A stretch of DNA of 64,000 bases from Sphingobium cyanobacteriorum (GTDB lineage: Bacteria > Pseudomonadota > Alphaproteobacteria > Sphingomonadales > Sphingomonadaceae), in contig NZ_JAUQOM010000014.1 of the NCBI RefSeq assembly GCF_030580935.1, positions 1-64,000 of the forward strand. The letters run 5' to 3'. Below are positions 8,731-17,258 of this stretch, one piece after another; position 1 is the first letter of the stretch, and each line of letters starts with the position of its first letter. A program made the translations under genes and the position numbers. The notes under the pieces were generated by a model. The model was given only the letters and a program-made list of their open reading frames with translations. It searched no databases and was not told where the DNA came from.

Positions 8731-9623
8731 ATCCCCGGTGCGTGCTGCGGCAGAGCGCGCTTTTCTTGGCGCTCCCAGGTCTCGATCAGGAACAGGGCCA
8801 GCGAACTGGCGGCGTTGATCGCGAGACGTGCGATGCGCGGGTCGATCCTCCGGAAGCCCTTTTCACGCCCGTGAGCGTCACCACCATGCGTTCGCAGCGC
8901 ACCGATGCCTTTTGCAACCGATGTCAGGCCGCTCAGGATCTGGCGGACGTCTGCTTCCACTTCGGCGGGCAGGTCGCTGCGCCCCGGCGACAGGTTCAGC
9001 GGCTCCTGGACGGCGCGGATAAGGCCGTCGATATCCTTGCGGGGCGGCAGCGGCAACCCGAGCTCGATGAGGATGGATCTGCAGACAGCCTCGATGAGCG
9101 AGCACGCGGCGGTTACCGCATCTTCGGGGTCATCCTGAAGATTGGGGAGGGCGCGCGCTATCTCCATCTGCACCGTGTCGAAGTCCAGTGTTTCGACTTT
9201 CTGGATGAAGGGTTCGACGATCGTCCCGGAGCTCTGGCGTCTGGTCAGCACGGCCTTGCCGCCGACGATGACCACCGCCAGCTCGTCCGCTGCGAGCGCC
9301 TTGTTGAGATGCTCGCGAACCGCGGTCGCCTTATCGGGCTCCGTCAGATATTCGCGCGGATCGCAGACCTTCTCAATGATCCGCGTGATGTAGACATCGC
9401 CCTGGCCGTCATAGTGATTGGCTGCCTGGCGCAGGAAATCCGTCGTCGCGGGTACGCGAGAGCTCGCGCCGATACGCATGTCGAGGCCGCAATCGAGGAA
9501 GAATTGTTCGATCTTCGGGCCCGACCGATAGATTCCGATCGCCGGGCTGTTATCATTGCCGGCGCCGCCCGTGATCGTGTCGACCAGCGCCTTGATGACA
9601 AAGGCAGAGAATTTGCCGCTCAT
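8727..9623 (-). CDS. Abortive infection family protein with Abi_C domain
   Basis: The C-terminal half (about residues 165-285) matches the Abi_C pattern: AACSLIEAVCRSILIELG, then LSGLTSVAKGIGALRTHGGDAHG with the conserved R-T-x-G-x-x-H-G, then a final helix ARLAINAASSLALFLIETWE. Such proteins are linked to phage-triggered growth arrest; the domain is related to HEPN-type RNases. The N-terminal 150 residues are a separate alpha/beta region. No membrane segments are seen. It is monocistronic, with toxin-antitoxin genes next upstream. Confidence 0.75.
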   Translation of the reverse strand: MSGKFSAFVIKALVDTITGGAGNDNSPAIGIYRSGPKIEQFFLDCGLDMRIGASSRVPATTDFLRQAANHYDGQGDVYITRIIEKVCDPREYLTEPDKATAVREHLNKALAADELAVVIVGGKAVLTRRQSSGTIVEPFIQKVETLDFDTVQMEIARALPNLQDDPEDAVTAACSLIEAVCRSILIELGLPLPPRKDIDGLIRAVQEPLNLSPGRSDLPAEVEADVRQILSGLTSVAKGIGALRTHGGDAHGREKGFRRIDPRIARLAINAASSLALFLIETWERQEKRALPQHAPGI

Positions 9624-9668
9624 GGCTTGTCTGCCGCGAGAGAGAAGGACGCGAGCTTCGGGCAGCCT

Positions 9669-10370
9669 TCAATCTTCACTACCCACATGCTCAGCCTTGT
9701 CCGAGAGTGATTCCGTCAGAATTCGATGCGTAATTGCTTGGGCTGCCGTGACCAGATGGCTGTATCTGTCGCGGTACAGGAGTTGACCGATGACTGTTTC
9801 GACGGCCTTCGGGTTGACCTTTTCTACGACGTCTAGCGCCTTTTGGCATCGCTCGCGGCCGCATTCGCGCAACGCTGAGACGAGATAGTCGTCTCCATGA
9901 TGCTCGGCGATTGCTGCCAAGTCGAACATGTCGCGTGGCTGCAAGTTCCAGCCCCGGAAATAGACCTTCTTGGCTGCGATTTCGGCCGGTGTCTCCAGGT
10001 CGACGATCTGCCCTCGCACATCGTGACGCTCGCTGGCGATATCGAGGATGGCGGAAGAGCAGATGAAGTCGATCTCGCCGAGTTCGTCAAAGGCCAGTTT
10101 GAGCGCCTGCGTCCCGTCGGTCTTATATTCGTCCGGTCGGCGGGTCATGGCGAAATCTTGGATCTGCGGATTGAGGAAGGGTAGGATTTGCGGATCATCG
10201 AGAAAGATGTCGATGTCGTGGCTTTCGCGATGGTCGATCTGGAGCATGAGAGCGGTCCCGCCGCCAAAGCTCCACGAAGGCGCAAAGCCTACGGTTTTCT
10301 CTAAATGGCCGAAGATTTCCATCGCGAGGTCGAACAGGACTGGCCACTGGCTCGGGCCCCGCTCGACCAT
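9669..10370 (-). CDS. AbiEii-family nucleotidyltransferase toxin (second copy)
   Basis: This 233-residue protein has SFGGGTALML (GGG at 36-38) and HRESHDIDIFLDD with S50, D52 and D54, the polymerase-beta nucleotidyltransferase core. AAKKVYFRGWNLQPRDMFDLAAI follows. It is shorter than the first AbiEii (307 residues) and its partner is an 87-residue protein instead of an AbiEi, so it belongs to a different subfamily. The partner gene precedes it by 3 bp. Catalytic residues look intact. Confidence 0.8.
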   Translation of the reverse strand: MVERGPSQWPVLFDLAMEIFGHLEKTVGFAPSWSFGGGTALMLQIDHRESHDIDIFLDDPQILPFLNPQIQDFAMTRRPDEYKTDGTQALKLAFDELGEIDFICSSAILDIASERHDVRGQIVDLETPAEIAAKKVYFRGWNLQPRDMFDLAAIAEHHGDDYLVSALRECGRERCQKALDVVEKVNPKAVETVIGQLLYRDRYSHLVTAAQAITHRILTESLSDKAEHVGSED

Positions 10371-10373
10371 ACG

Positions 10374-10637
10374 TTACGCTGCCAGCGGGAGCGCGTAGCC
10401 CGACAGGTTGGAAAACTGGTCTGCGACCGCGCAGACCTTATCGGCATCGACACCCATTTCCTGGACGAACTGCAACTGCAGAGCCGGGCTCACTTCCGAG
10501 AAAAAGGAGAACACGGGCGCGTTGAAGTCGCTCGCGCTCTTGGGGTCGGTGATCAGCGCGGCGAGTTGATGCGCGGAGAGGTTCGCCCCATAAGGAGCGT
10601 TCACCGTCGCCAACACCAAGCTTGCAGCCTTTGCCAT
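10374..10637 (-). CDS. Putative antitoxin partner of the second AbiEii toxin
   Basis: The 87-residue product begins MAKAASLVLATVNAPYG and is Ala/Leu-rich, with no motif I can name. It is called a partner because it lies 3 bp upstream of the nucleotidyltransferase gene in the same direction. The ATG at 10637 is preferred; the frame stays open to 10796 but that extension is Arg/Pro-rich and crosses a palindrome, so it is probably not coding. Confidence 0.55.
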   Translation of the reverse strand: MAKAASLVLATVNAPYGANLSAHQLAALITDPKSASDFNAPVFSFFSEVSPALQLQFVQEMGVDADKVCAVADQFSNLSGYALPLAA

Positions 10638-10787
10638 CTCACAACCTGTACCATGATCCCATCGATCACTCCGTCTATATAGCTCTGGGGCGTTATCAAA
10701 ACAAGAACGGGGCAATCTGACGAGTAGCTGGGTGAATGTAGGCGTCAGATTTCCGGCTTGAATCCGCCCTCCCCGCGCGATTTTCCC

Positions 10788-10816
10788 ACTTACCATAATG
10801 GGAGATTATGGTAAGT
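10788..10816. other. dif-like palindrome (candidate XerC/XerD-type recombination site)
   Basis: Perfect 12-bp arms ACTTACCATAAT and ATTATGGTAAGT flank a 5-nt centre (gggag). Read as Xer half-sites, ACTTACCATAA and TTATGGTAAGT are separated by 7 bp, close to the dif pattern (CATAA-6 bp-TTATGTTAA). It lies between a toxin module and a tyrosine recombinase gene, a context known for plasmid pdif modules. Function is inferred; the spacer is one base longer than the usual six. Confidence 0.5.
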
Positions 10817-10929
10817 ATAGGAGCGCGAAACCGGCAGGGAAGGGGCAAGTTCCGCAGATGAAGAAATTGCAGCAATCACGCGGCACAAATGTGCCGCGCA
10901 TTGTGCCGCAGGCGACCGAGCGGCTGGCG

Positions 10930-11664
10930 TCACTCGGCGTCGGACTCAGGAACCTCGAACAGTTCGACCGCGAAATCCGCGATCTGGTCGGCGGCCAGGT
11001 GCATCATGGCGATCGGCGCGCTCTCCATATCAACGCGCTCGATCTTCCCGTCCTTCATCTGGACCAGGAAGCGGTCGCATTGCTCGAGCACGACCATGCG
11101 AATCCCGTCATCCTCGTCGAGCGTCAGCCGACGCACGCTTCCTTCATAGGCGATCCAGGCTCCGTCATGGCCGCTGGTCGTCCGCACATAACCGACGGCG
11201 ACATGGCCGCCAGCCTCGACCTTCTGGACGATCGGCAACAGCCATCCGAAGCGCAACGGATCGGCCCTCGCCGTAATCGGCGATGTCCGGGCAATCGTTT
11301 CACAGATCCAGCCCATCAGCACCGCCAGTCCGAGGAAAAACAGCAGTTCCAGTTCGATCGCAAGCGAGGACAGCCCCTGTGGCGCATGGCCGCTGAGCAG
11401 CGCCTTATAAGGGTTGGGTTCGTAGGACAGCCTGATGAGTGGCTTCCAGGCCGCGATCAGTTCGTTGAGCGCGAAGATGCCAGCGCCGAAGACATGCGCG
11501 CCCAGCGCCAGCGCCACAACCAGGAAGATAGTGAGATTGGAGTTCGGCCGATCCGGTCGCGGCGAGACAAAATCGCGCGCTTCCCCGATCCGAAGTCCGA
11601 AATAACCAGCGAAGCCCGGAAGCAGCAGAACGAGCGCGCCGAGCAGCGCATATCCGAAGGTCAT
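10930..11664 (-). CDS. Integral membrane protein, possibly DUF6338-like
   Basis: The 244-residue protein starts with MTFGYALLGALVLLLPGFAG, a membrane helix with the LPG-x-x-G pattern of DUF6338 proteins. Further hydrophobic segments occur near residues 45-70 and 100-125. The C-terminal 110 residues are soluble (GHVAVGYVRTTSGHDGAWIAY) and look like a small beta domain. It starts 6 bp after a 55-residue gene and is likely co-transcribed with it. Function unknown. Confidence 0.6.
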   Translation of the reverse strand: MTFGYALLGALVLLLPGFAGYFGLRIGEARDFVSPRPDRPNSNLTIFLVVALALGAHVFGAGIFALNELIAAWKPLIRLSYEPNPYKALLSGHAPQGLSSLAIELELLFFLGLAVLMGWICETIARTSPITARADPLRFGWLLPIVQKVEAGGHVAVGYVRTTSGHDGAWIAYEGSVRRLTLDEDDGIRMVVLEQCDRFLVQMKDGKIERVDMESAPIAMMHLAADQIADFAVELFEVPESDAE

Positions 11665-11670
11665 GCCAGC

Positions 11671-11838
11671 TTAGGCCGTTTCGGCGGTCTTCTCGGCCCT
11701 GGCGGCGCGAATCTTCTCGCGGTCGATGACATAGACGCCGTTGCGCTGGACGGCCGCCTCACGCGCTTTCCTCCAGCTCCCGAAGGTTTCATGGACCTCG
11801 CGGCCCAGTTTCAAGGCTTGTGCCGAGTTAAGCTGCAT
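11671..11838 (-). CDS. Small hypothetical protein upstream of the membrane protein gene
   Basis: The 55-residue product begins MQLNSAQALKLGREVHETFG and ends in a charged Ala/Arg/Lys helix. GGAGG lies 5 nt before the second of two adjacent ATGs (11838), which is taken as start. The gap to the next gene is 6 bp. The region SWRKAREAAVQRNG could form a short DNA-binding helix. It is divergent from the recombinase gene, so it might regulate both. Confidence 0.55.
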   Translation of the reverse strand: MQLNSAQALKLGREVHETFGSWRKAREAAVQRNGVYVIDREKIRAARAEKTAETA

Positions 11839-11868
11839 CATGTCCTCCAGAATGACATATAGCGAGCA

Positions 11869-13068
11869 ATGGCTGAGAGTTCCACAAGATCCTCCGATAT
11901 GGAAATCATCGTCGTCAGAACCGAGGACGCCGCACTGCCGATGCGGTCGCGGAACGCGGACGCCGAAACGGTCGATATGCGGTTGCTCCGCACGATCGGC
12001 GGCATCGTTCCCACAGATCTGCCGCCGATCAGCCAGCTCGGGCTCGAGACGACGCTTTCGGCCATGGCCGACGCGACCAAGGCGGCGATTGCCGCCGATC
12101 TCGATTGCTGGCGTGACTGGTGCGGCGAGGAAAGCCGAAAACCACTGCCCGCCGATCCCGAAGATGTGGTGCGCTATGTGAATGCGCTCGATGCCAGGGG
12201 GAAAAAGCCCGCGACCCTCGCGCGACGTATCGCGAGTCTCGGTTCGGTCCACCGCATGATGGGACTGACGGGCGATGCCGCGCCCACCGACGCGCCGATG
12301 GTGCGGGCAGCGCTCAAGGCCGTCCGCAGGCGCAAAGGTGCCCTCCAGCGCCAGGCAGCGCCCTTGCGGCTGGGCAAGGCACTCGATCCTCATGCCGCCA
12401 AAGGTTTTACCCTTGCCGCGCTGCTCGATGCCTGTGGCGGCGATTTGCAAGGGCTGCGGGATGCCGCCCTGCTTTCGCTCGGCTATGATGCCGGCCTGCG
12501 GGTCAGCGAACTCACCATGGTGGAGGCAAGACAAATCGATCCACAGGAGGATGGCTCGGCGACGCTTTTCATCCCTTACTCCAAGACCGACCAGGAACAG
12601 GAAGGCGCCTGGGCATGGCTTTCCGCGGAGACGATGCGGCGCGTCGGCGCATGGCTGGTTGCAAGCGGCATCGAAGAAGGCCCGCTGTTCCGCAGGGTCG
12701 GGGTCGATCGACGTCGCGCACGGGAAACCGTACCGGAAACTGCGCTCGCACGAACGACCTATTCCATCGGAACGACATCTCTAACCCGGCAGGGCGTCAA
12801 CGGCATCTACCGCCGTGTGGCGCTCACGGCCTATGACAAGGGACTGGTTACGCTGGCTGTTGGCAAGCTGGACGACGCGATCCAGGCCTTGTCCACACAT
12901 TCGCTGCGCGTCGGCCTTACCCAGGATCTCTTCGCGGCGGGAGAGGATGGCGCTGGCATCGCGCAGGCCCTGCGCTGGAGTTCGCCAACAACCGCATTGC
13001 GCTATGGCCGCAAGCTCGCCGTGCGCAGCAATGTTGCCGCACGCGTCTTGTCGCGGGTCCGTAAATGA
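11869..13068 (+). CDS. Tyrosine-type site-specific recombinase/integrase
   Basis: The protein has a core-binding SAM-like N-terminal domain (about 55-150) and a catalytic domain. Catalytic residues are visible: R211 in YDAGLRVSEL, H344-x-x-R347 in THSLRVGLTQDL, W370 and the nucleophile Y379 in TALRYGRKL. That is the full R-H-R-W-Y set, so it should be active. The length of 399 is longer than XerD (about 300) because of an N-terminal extension; ATG 11899 is an alternative start. A dif-like palindrome lies 1.05 kb upstream and could be its substrate or that of host XerCD. Confidence 0.9.
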   Translation: MAESSTRSSDMEIIVVRTEDAALPMRSRNADAETVDMRLLRTIGGIVPTDLPPISQLGLETTLSAMADATKAAIAADLDCWRDWCGEESRKPLPADPEDVVRYVNALDARGKKPATLARRIASLGSVHRMMGLTGDAAPTDAPMVRAALKAVRRRKGALQRQAAPLRLGKALDPHAAKGFTLAALLDACGGDLQGLRDAALLSLGYDAGLRVSELTMVEARQIDPQEDGSATLFIPYSKTDQEQEGAWAWLSAETMRRVGAWLVASGIEEGPLFRRVGVDRRRARETVPETALARTTYSIGTTSLTRQGVNGIYRRVALTAYDKGLVTLAVGKLDDAIQALSTHSLRVGLTQDLFAAGEDGAGIAQALRWSSPTTALRYGRKLAVRSNVAARVLSRVRK

Positions 13069-13160
13069 GCTGCCAGCCCTGCCTTTCCAGGCCGGATTTG
13101 CAAAGACTCTCATATTGTTGGAGACTCCGACGAGGACGGTTTCCGAAGAAATCGAGGAGA

Positions 13161-13406
13161 ATGAGTTTGCCGACCATCACGATCGAATTGAGCAAAGAGG
13201 ATTCGGCGAACCTGGCCGAACTTACGCGGCGTTGTGTCGATGCAGATCAAGCACGAAATGGCGCAACGACTCATGGACCACTTGAGAGTGCCGCGGACCT
13301 TCTAACGATGCTGGCGCAGGATGCGGCGATGGTCATTCGCCGGCCCGGAAGCTGGGAAGGTGCCGGCATGGCTCGACTTCTCGCGGGTCACGGGTATGAG
13401 GTGTAG
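13161..13406 (+). CDS. Small hypothetical protein downstream of the recombinase
   Basis: The 81-residue product starts MSLPTITIELSKEDSANLAE, with GAGGAG just before the ATG. It has an amphipathic N-terminal half and ends MARLLAGHGYEV. I do not recognise the family. It follows the recombinase by 92 bp on the same strand and may be transcribed with it. The 203 bp after it contain no convincing gene. Confidence 0.55.
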   Translation: MSLPTITIELSKEDSANLAELTRRCVDADQARNGATTHGPLESAADLLTMLAQDAAMVIRRPGSWEGAGMARLLAGHGYEV

Positions 13407-13609
13407 CGCGCCCGCCAAAAGCGGGGCGAAGATCTCGAGAGCGAATGAACGGCTCGTCCGAAGCGCAGCGCCACATGTTGCGGCAAGTGGATACCTGACA
13501 GGACCATCACATGACCTAGAACGGGTCTGGGCCTGTCTTGCGGCGGCGATTGAGACGGTCCCGGTGTCGAACCCAGCCTGAAGCGAACGGACGAAGGATA
13601 GAGGAAGGA

Positions 13610-14605
13610 ATGTTCACGCTCGATGACGGTTTGGTCCACGCACAATCCGCCGGTACTTGCGCAGCCCTCTATTGTGCGAAACGCGTCCAACTTGGAGTGA
13701 AGGGGGATTGGAATATACCGCCGGTGATCGAGGCATGTCTGACGGGACCCTCTGCCCAGGCTTTGGCACTGGCCCACAGCATGCCTTACTGGAATTTGCG
13801 GAAACTTCACCGTGATAGGGCTCGCGTCGGCGTATATGCGCTCGTCCTGCGCTCGGGGAATCTGTCGGTTCGATGGCAGCCATTCGGTTGCGATTTCGAT
13901 AGCAATATCGCCAGATTCGATTTCGAGGGGGACGATGATACGGACTGGATCCGTTCACCGATCCTGGGCCCGCAGGTTATGCAACGGCCGGACAATGAAC
14001 TCTATTTCATCGAGGATTTCGCCGGCCTGATGCACCGCGTGGACCGAGCAGAGGAACTGTCGCCAAGGGAGCGGCTCCTTCTGGACATTGAGTGCGAAGC
14101 TCTCGTGGCATTGCTCAAGAATCTCATCGGAACCTTGTCCTGGTTCGTCAGGCCGATCTGGGAAGACACGATTGTCTGTCGATGGAAGCCCCGTCCGGAA
14201 GATAGCGGCAATAAGGGACTTCCAGCCTATCTTCTCCCTGGGCAGAGACACATTGCCGCGCTCGAGGTCCGAATGCGGCACGAGCTGGAGGCGAACTTCT
14301 TTGAGGGCATCCTGTCCTGGGCACTATCGCAACTGAAAATCGAAGAGGGAGATTTCTGTAGCGTGCTGGCTGACATCGATCCGAAAGAGCAGAGCCATCA
14401 TGCGCGCAGCCAGCGCGTGAGCACGGCCATCAAAAACATGACCGGTGCCGGCGGCCCCAAGCGCGTGGCCCGCGCGCTTGGGGCGCTGAAAGCCCTGAAC
14501 CGGCTTCCCAAAGGATGGTCTGAGGCCGTTGTCCCGAGAGAAGATGATCCTTGGGAAACCAGCATACAGCAGCACTTCGTGGACAGCATCAGCACAGCCG
14601 GCTAA
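13610..14605 (+). CDS. Hypothetical protein, 331 residues
   Basis: Not recognised. It begins MFTLDDGLVHAQSAGTCA after a strong GAGGAAGGA ribosome-binding site. It is soluble, with no membrane segment. A central part is rich in aromatic and acidic residues (FDFEGDDDTDWIRSP), and the basic segment HHARSQRVSTAIKNMTGAGG near residue 270 might contact nucleic acid. It is monocistronic; the next gene converges 168 bp away. Confidence 0.6.
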   Translation: MFTLDDGLVHAQSAGTCAALYCAKRVQLGVKGDWNIPPVIEACLTGPSAQALALAHSMPYWNLRKLHRDRARVGVYALVLRSGNLSVRWQPFGCDFDSNIARFDFEGDDDTDWIRSPILGPQVMQRPDNELYFIEDFAGLMHRVDRAEELSPRERLLLDIECEALVALLKNLIGTLSWFVRPIWEDTIVCRWKPRPEDSGNKGLPAYLLPGQRHIAALEVRMRHELEANFFEGILSWALSQLKIEEGDFCSVLADIDPKEQSHHARSQRVSTAIKNMTGAGGPKRVARALGALKALNRLPKGWSEAVVPREDDPWETSIQQHFVDSISTAG

Positions 14606-14772
14606 ATGCCAGTTGCGGCTCCTGGGCCACCGTACCTGCGTGGCGGTCGTAGACCCTCCTCATTGGATGAATGATAGACAGTAATTTCGCGCGCGACTTG
14701 GCGTCGATGGCGCGTTTCAACAGGCTGGCATTGTTCGTGGCCAGCACCTTGTTCCTGCCGCGGCCCACGCAA

Positions 14773-15690
14773 TCAGTTCGAACGCGCGATCATATGATCC
14801 CGAAATTGCGCTGCCTCGGGTGGAAGCCCCCGAAACCAGTAGCGCCGGACGGGGTAAGGGAGCCAGCGCATCGGCACTCTGCCGAAACCGAAGAACGCCA
14901 ATATGCACCCCGCAATGAAAGCCGTCATCACGCCGGTGCGGATCAGATCGCCCGCCTGTGTCGCCGGATAGACGGGGAGGTAGATGACGACCAACAGCAT
15001 GATCAGCACGGCGAGGGTCAGCCTGAATGAGAGCCGCCACCAGTCATCCATCCGATGCTCGAACGTCACCAGAAAGGCCTCCCGATCCGCACGCCCCTGC
15101 GGGCTGTCAAGATACACCATGTGGGGGTTCTCCGGCTCCGGCGCGGCCCCGACCGGCACCGGCGTTGGCGGATACCGGTCCGGCGGACACGGCGTCTTTC
15201 GCCAGATGACAAAGCCCAGAATCTCTTTCCGGTTCGCCTGACGCTTGCGGTACGGCCAGTAGATTTCGTGCCAGTAGGTCAGGTTCGATTTGCCTTGAGC
15301 GGCCAGCCACTCGTAAATCGGTTCTGGCGGCGTGGGTGCCGGACCGTAATCCGTCACTGCCCCAAAGGTGCAATGATAAACGAAGTGGAGGAAGGCGCCG
15401 ACGAACACGACCTTGGCGACCACGGTCGGAACGGCGCCGGCAAGAACCCCAAAGAAGGTCTGCCAAAGTTGTGGTTCGAACCAGCAGAGAAAACGCGCTC
15501 CCAGAATGACCGTGCTGAGCCCAAGCAGGAGCTGGCCAAGCCAGAATAGCGCGCGGCTGCGATTCAGCGGGCCATAGCGCGCGCGTTGCAGGGTGAGGAT
15601 CGCCGTGTCGATCTGGCGCTCCCCCTCGCCCGGATCGTCCGGAGCCAGATGGGCGGCCAGTGCGTCATAGGCGCGTGGTTGTCTGGTCAT
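14773..15690 (-). CDS. Four-helix membrane protein of unknown function
   Basis: The 305-residue protein has hydrophobic pairs at about residues 48-72 (LFWLGQLLLGLSTVILGARF), 77-102 and, near the C-terminus, LTLAVLIMLLVVIYLPVY followed by FIAGCILAFFGFG. A soluble proline-rich loop lies between them. The start at 15690 has AGGAG 8 nt upstream. It is the last of a minus-strand set running away from the transfer genes. I do not recognise the family; a role in mating or exclusion is possible only from position. Confidence 0.6.
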   Translation of the reverse strand: MTRQPRAYDALAAHLAPDDPGEGERQIDTAILTLQRARYGPLNRSRALFWLGQLLLGLSTVILGARFLCWFEPQLWQTFFGVLAGAVPTVVAKVVFVGAFLHFVYHCTFGAVTDYGPAPTPPEPIYEWLAAQGKSNLTYWHEIYWPYRKRQANRKEILGFVIWRKTPCPPDRYPPTPVPVGAAPEPENPHMVYLDSPQGRADREAFLVTFEHRMDDWWRLSFRLTLAVLIMLLVVIYLPVYPATQAGDLIRTGVMTAFIAGCILAFFGFGRVPMRWLPYPVRRYWFRGLPPEAAQFRDHMIARSN

Positions 15691-15831
15691 TTCTGTTTCT
15701 CCTGAAGGGCGCCGACAATTTTTGAATGCCTCGGGCAAGGCCCGCCTCGCGGAGTCCGGCCATCTCGTCGCGCCTGCGGCAGGAGCGGAACAAGGATGCC
15801 CGACACACGGGTATGGCTTCTGCTGCCTCCA

Positions 15832-16479
15832 TCAGAGGCTCTCAGGCCGGGTAAGCATGATGCGCGTCTTGAGATTGCCATCGGGCCGGCGATGCAGGTC
15901 GATGATATGCCCGGTCCGCGGCTCGAAGCTCATGAGCTCCGCAACCGTCTCATAGGATGTGTTCGATCCGAAAAAGTGCGCCGGGCCATGCCATTTCTGG
16001 CCCTCGATCAGCCGCATCCTGAAGGTGCCTTGCGGGACCGGAACGCGAATGCGGTCGTTTTTTGAGACATAGACCGAGATGATGTGCCGGCCTGATGCCG
16101 GATCGAAGAGCTGCACGACCGCGTTCGCATCCGCGGTTTCGATGGTGAGGAAGCTGGAAATGCGCTTGCGCGTGACCCCGTTTTCGACGGTGACCGAACC
16201 CGATTCCGGGAAAGGCATTGCCGCCGCGCCGTCAGGCAGCCATCCCGCCCTTTGGGCTTCCCCTAAAAAGGGAATGGCAATGAGGAGCAGGCTCAACGCG
16301 AAGGGCAACCAGCGCAGTGTCCCGCCGGCATTACCGCGCAGGCTCCAGTACCGGCTACGCTGATAGTCGAAGCCGCGGTTGACGGAATCGAACCAGGCGC
16401 CTTCCATCCGCCCGGTCGGGGTTTTCTTCGCACGGTCGCGATAGCGCTCGCGCATATAGTCGCGATCATCGAGTCCCAT
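15832..16479 (-). CDS. Single-pass membrane protein of unknown function
   Basis: The 215-residue protein starts MGLDDRDYMRERYRDRAKK. A membrane helix at about 56-72 (WLPFALSLLLIAIPFLG) puts the rest in the periplasm, where a beta-rich domain is likely (ASGRHIISVYVSKNDRIRVP). It begins 7 bp after the stop of the DUF2726 gene, indicating co-transcription. Function unknown. Confidence 0.6.
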   Translation of the reverse strand: MGLDDRDYMRERYRDRAKKTPTGRMEGAWFDSVNRGFDYQRSRYWSLRGNAGGTLRWLPFALSLLLIAIPFLGEAQRAGWLPDGAAAMPFPESGSVTVENGVTRKRISSFLTIETADANAVVQLFDPASGRHIISVYVSKNDRIRVPVPQGTFRMRLIEGQKWHGPAHFFGSNTSYETVAELMSFEPRTGHIIDLHRRPDGNLKTRIMLTRPESL

Positions 16480-16486
16480 GGCCGGG

Positions 16487-16990
16487 CTACCCGTTGATCG
16501 CGGCGGTCGGCGCCGCGTCGCGAAGATGCCCGATCACCCCGAATACGGCCTGGACGGTCGGTCCCGTACCGGCGGGAATCCGAAAGGTCCGGTAGCCGGC
16601 CCGGGCTGTCATGGCGTCGCGCTCCCGATCCTTTTCGGCATCATGCGAGCGGTCGTCGATCTCGATCAAAGCGATGACCCTGCCTGTGGTGGGATCCTCC
16701 ACCACGAAATCGACGATCTTGCGCGCGAAGGGATTCCAGTCTGCCGGGATGACCCGCCGGCCAGGCACGGAAGGCACCTTGAGGAGCGCACCCATCGCGA
16801 CCTGTGCATGGATGCGGTACATGGGCAGCACATGTTCGAGCGCCGCCAGCATGGCCTGTTCTCGTTGCGTCATGAACGGCCTGGCGACAGGCGCCAGAGG
16901 CTGCTGAGGGGTAATATTGCCCGACAGCCGCGACCAGCCGAGCGCCACGAGCCCGCTCACCAGCAGGAGCGAGGCCAGAAGTTGAAACAT
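16487..16990 (-). CDS. DUF2726 domain protein with N-terminal membrane anchor
   Basis: The 167-residue protein starts with a membrane segment (MFQLLASLLLVSGLVALGW). The DUF2726 core includes KIVDFVVEDPTTGRVIALIEIDDRSHD, the D-x(n)-E-x-D pattern of restriction-endonuclease-like folds, then a segment ending FRIPAGTG. DUF2726 is a predicted nuclease-fold family often found on conjugative elements. The start at 16990 has GGAGAG upstream. It lies between the small gene next to traI and a membrane protein gene, in one likely transcript. Confidence 0.75.
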   Translation of the reverse strand: MFQLLASLLLVSGLVALGWSRLSGNITPQQPLAPVARPFMTQREQAMLAALEHVLPMYRIHAQVAMGALLKVPSVPGRRVIPADWNPFARKIVDFVVEDPTTGRVIALIEIDDRSHDAEKDRERDAMTARAGYRTFRIPAGTGPTVQAVFGVIGHLRDAAPTAAING

Positions 16991-17007
16991 GTTCACAGCT
17001 CTCTCCT

Positions 17008-17208
17008 TCAGCCCCAGCCGTCGCGCCGACCTTCCCCGTTGTCCCGCAGATTCCGGCCATCGAGCGCCGAGCGGCGGATGTTGAGCTCGACCTCTTCGCC
17101 CTTGCGGGTGATCTGGACGTCGCGCGGATCGAGGCCGTTTCGCCGGGCATAGTCGTTTGCCGCCTTCTCGCTGCCGAACTTGCCGGCTTCCTCGAATTCC
17201 CAACCCAT
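17008..17208 (-). CDS. Small charged protein following traI
   Basis: The 66-residue product (MGWEFEEAGKFGSEKAANDY at the start) has an RNGLDPRDVQITRKGEEVELNI core suggesting a small alpha/beta fold and a Gly/Arg tail. It has no named family that I recognise. It sits 50 bp downstream of traI on the same strand. An AGAAGGAGA sequence gives a good ribosome-binding site. Confidence 0.55.
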   Translation of the reverse strand: MGWEFEEAGKFGSEKAANDYARRNGLDPRDVQITRKGEEVELNIRRSALDGRNLRDNGEGRRDGWG

Positions 17209-17258
17209 TGTTCATCTCCTTCTCTTGGCCGCCGGCACCGCGCCGGCGGCTTCTCCAT

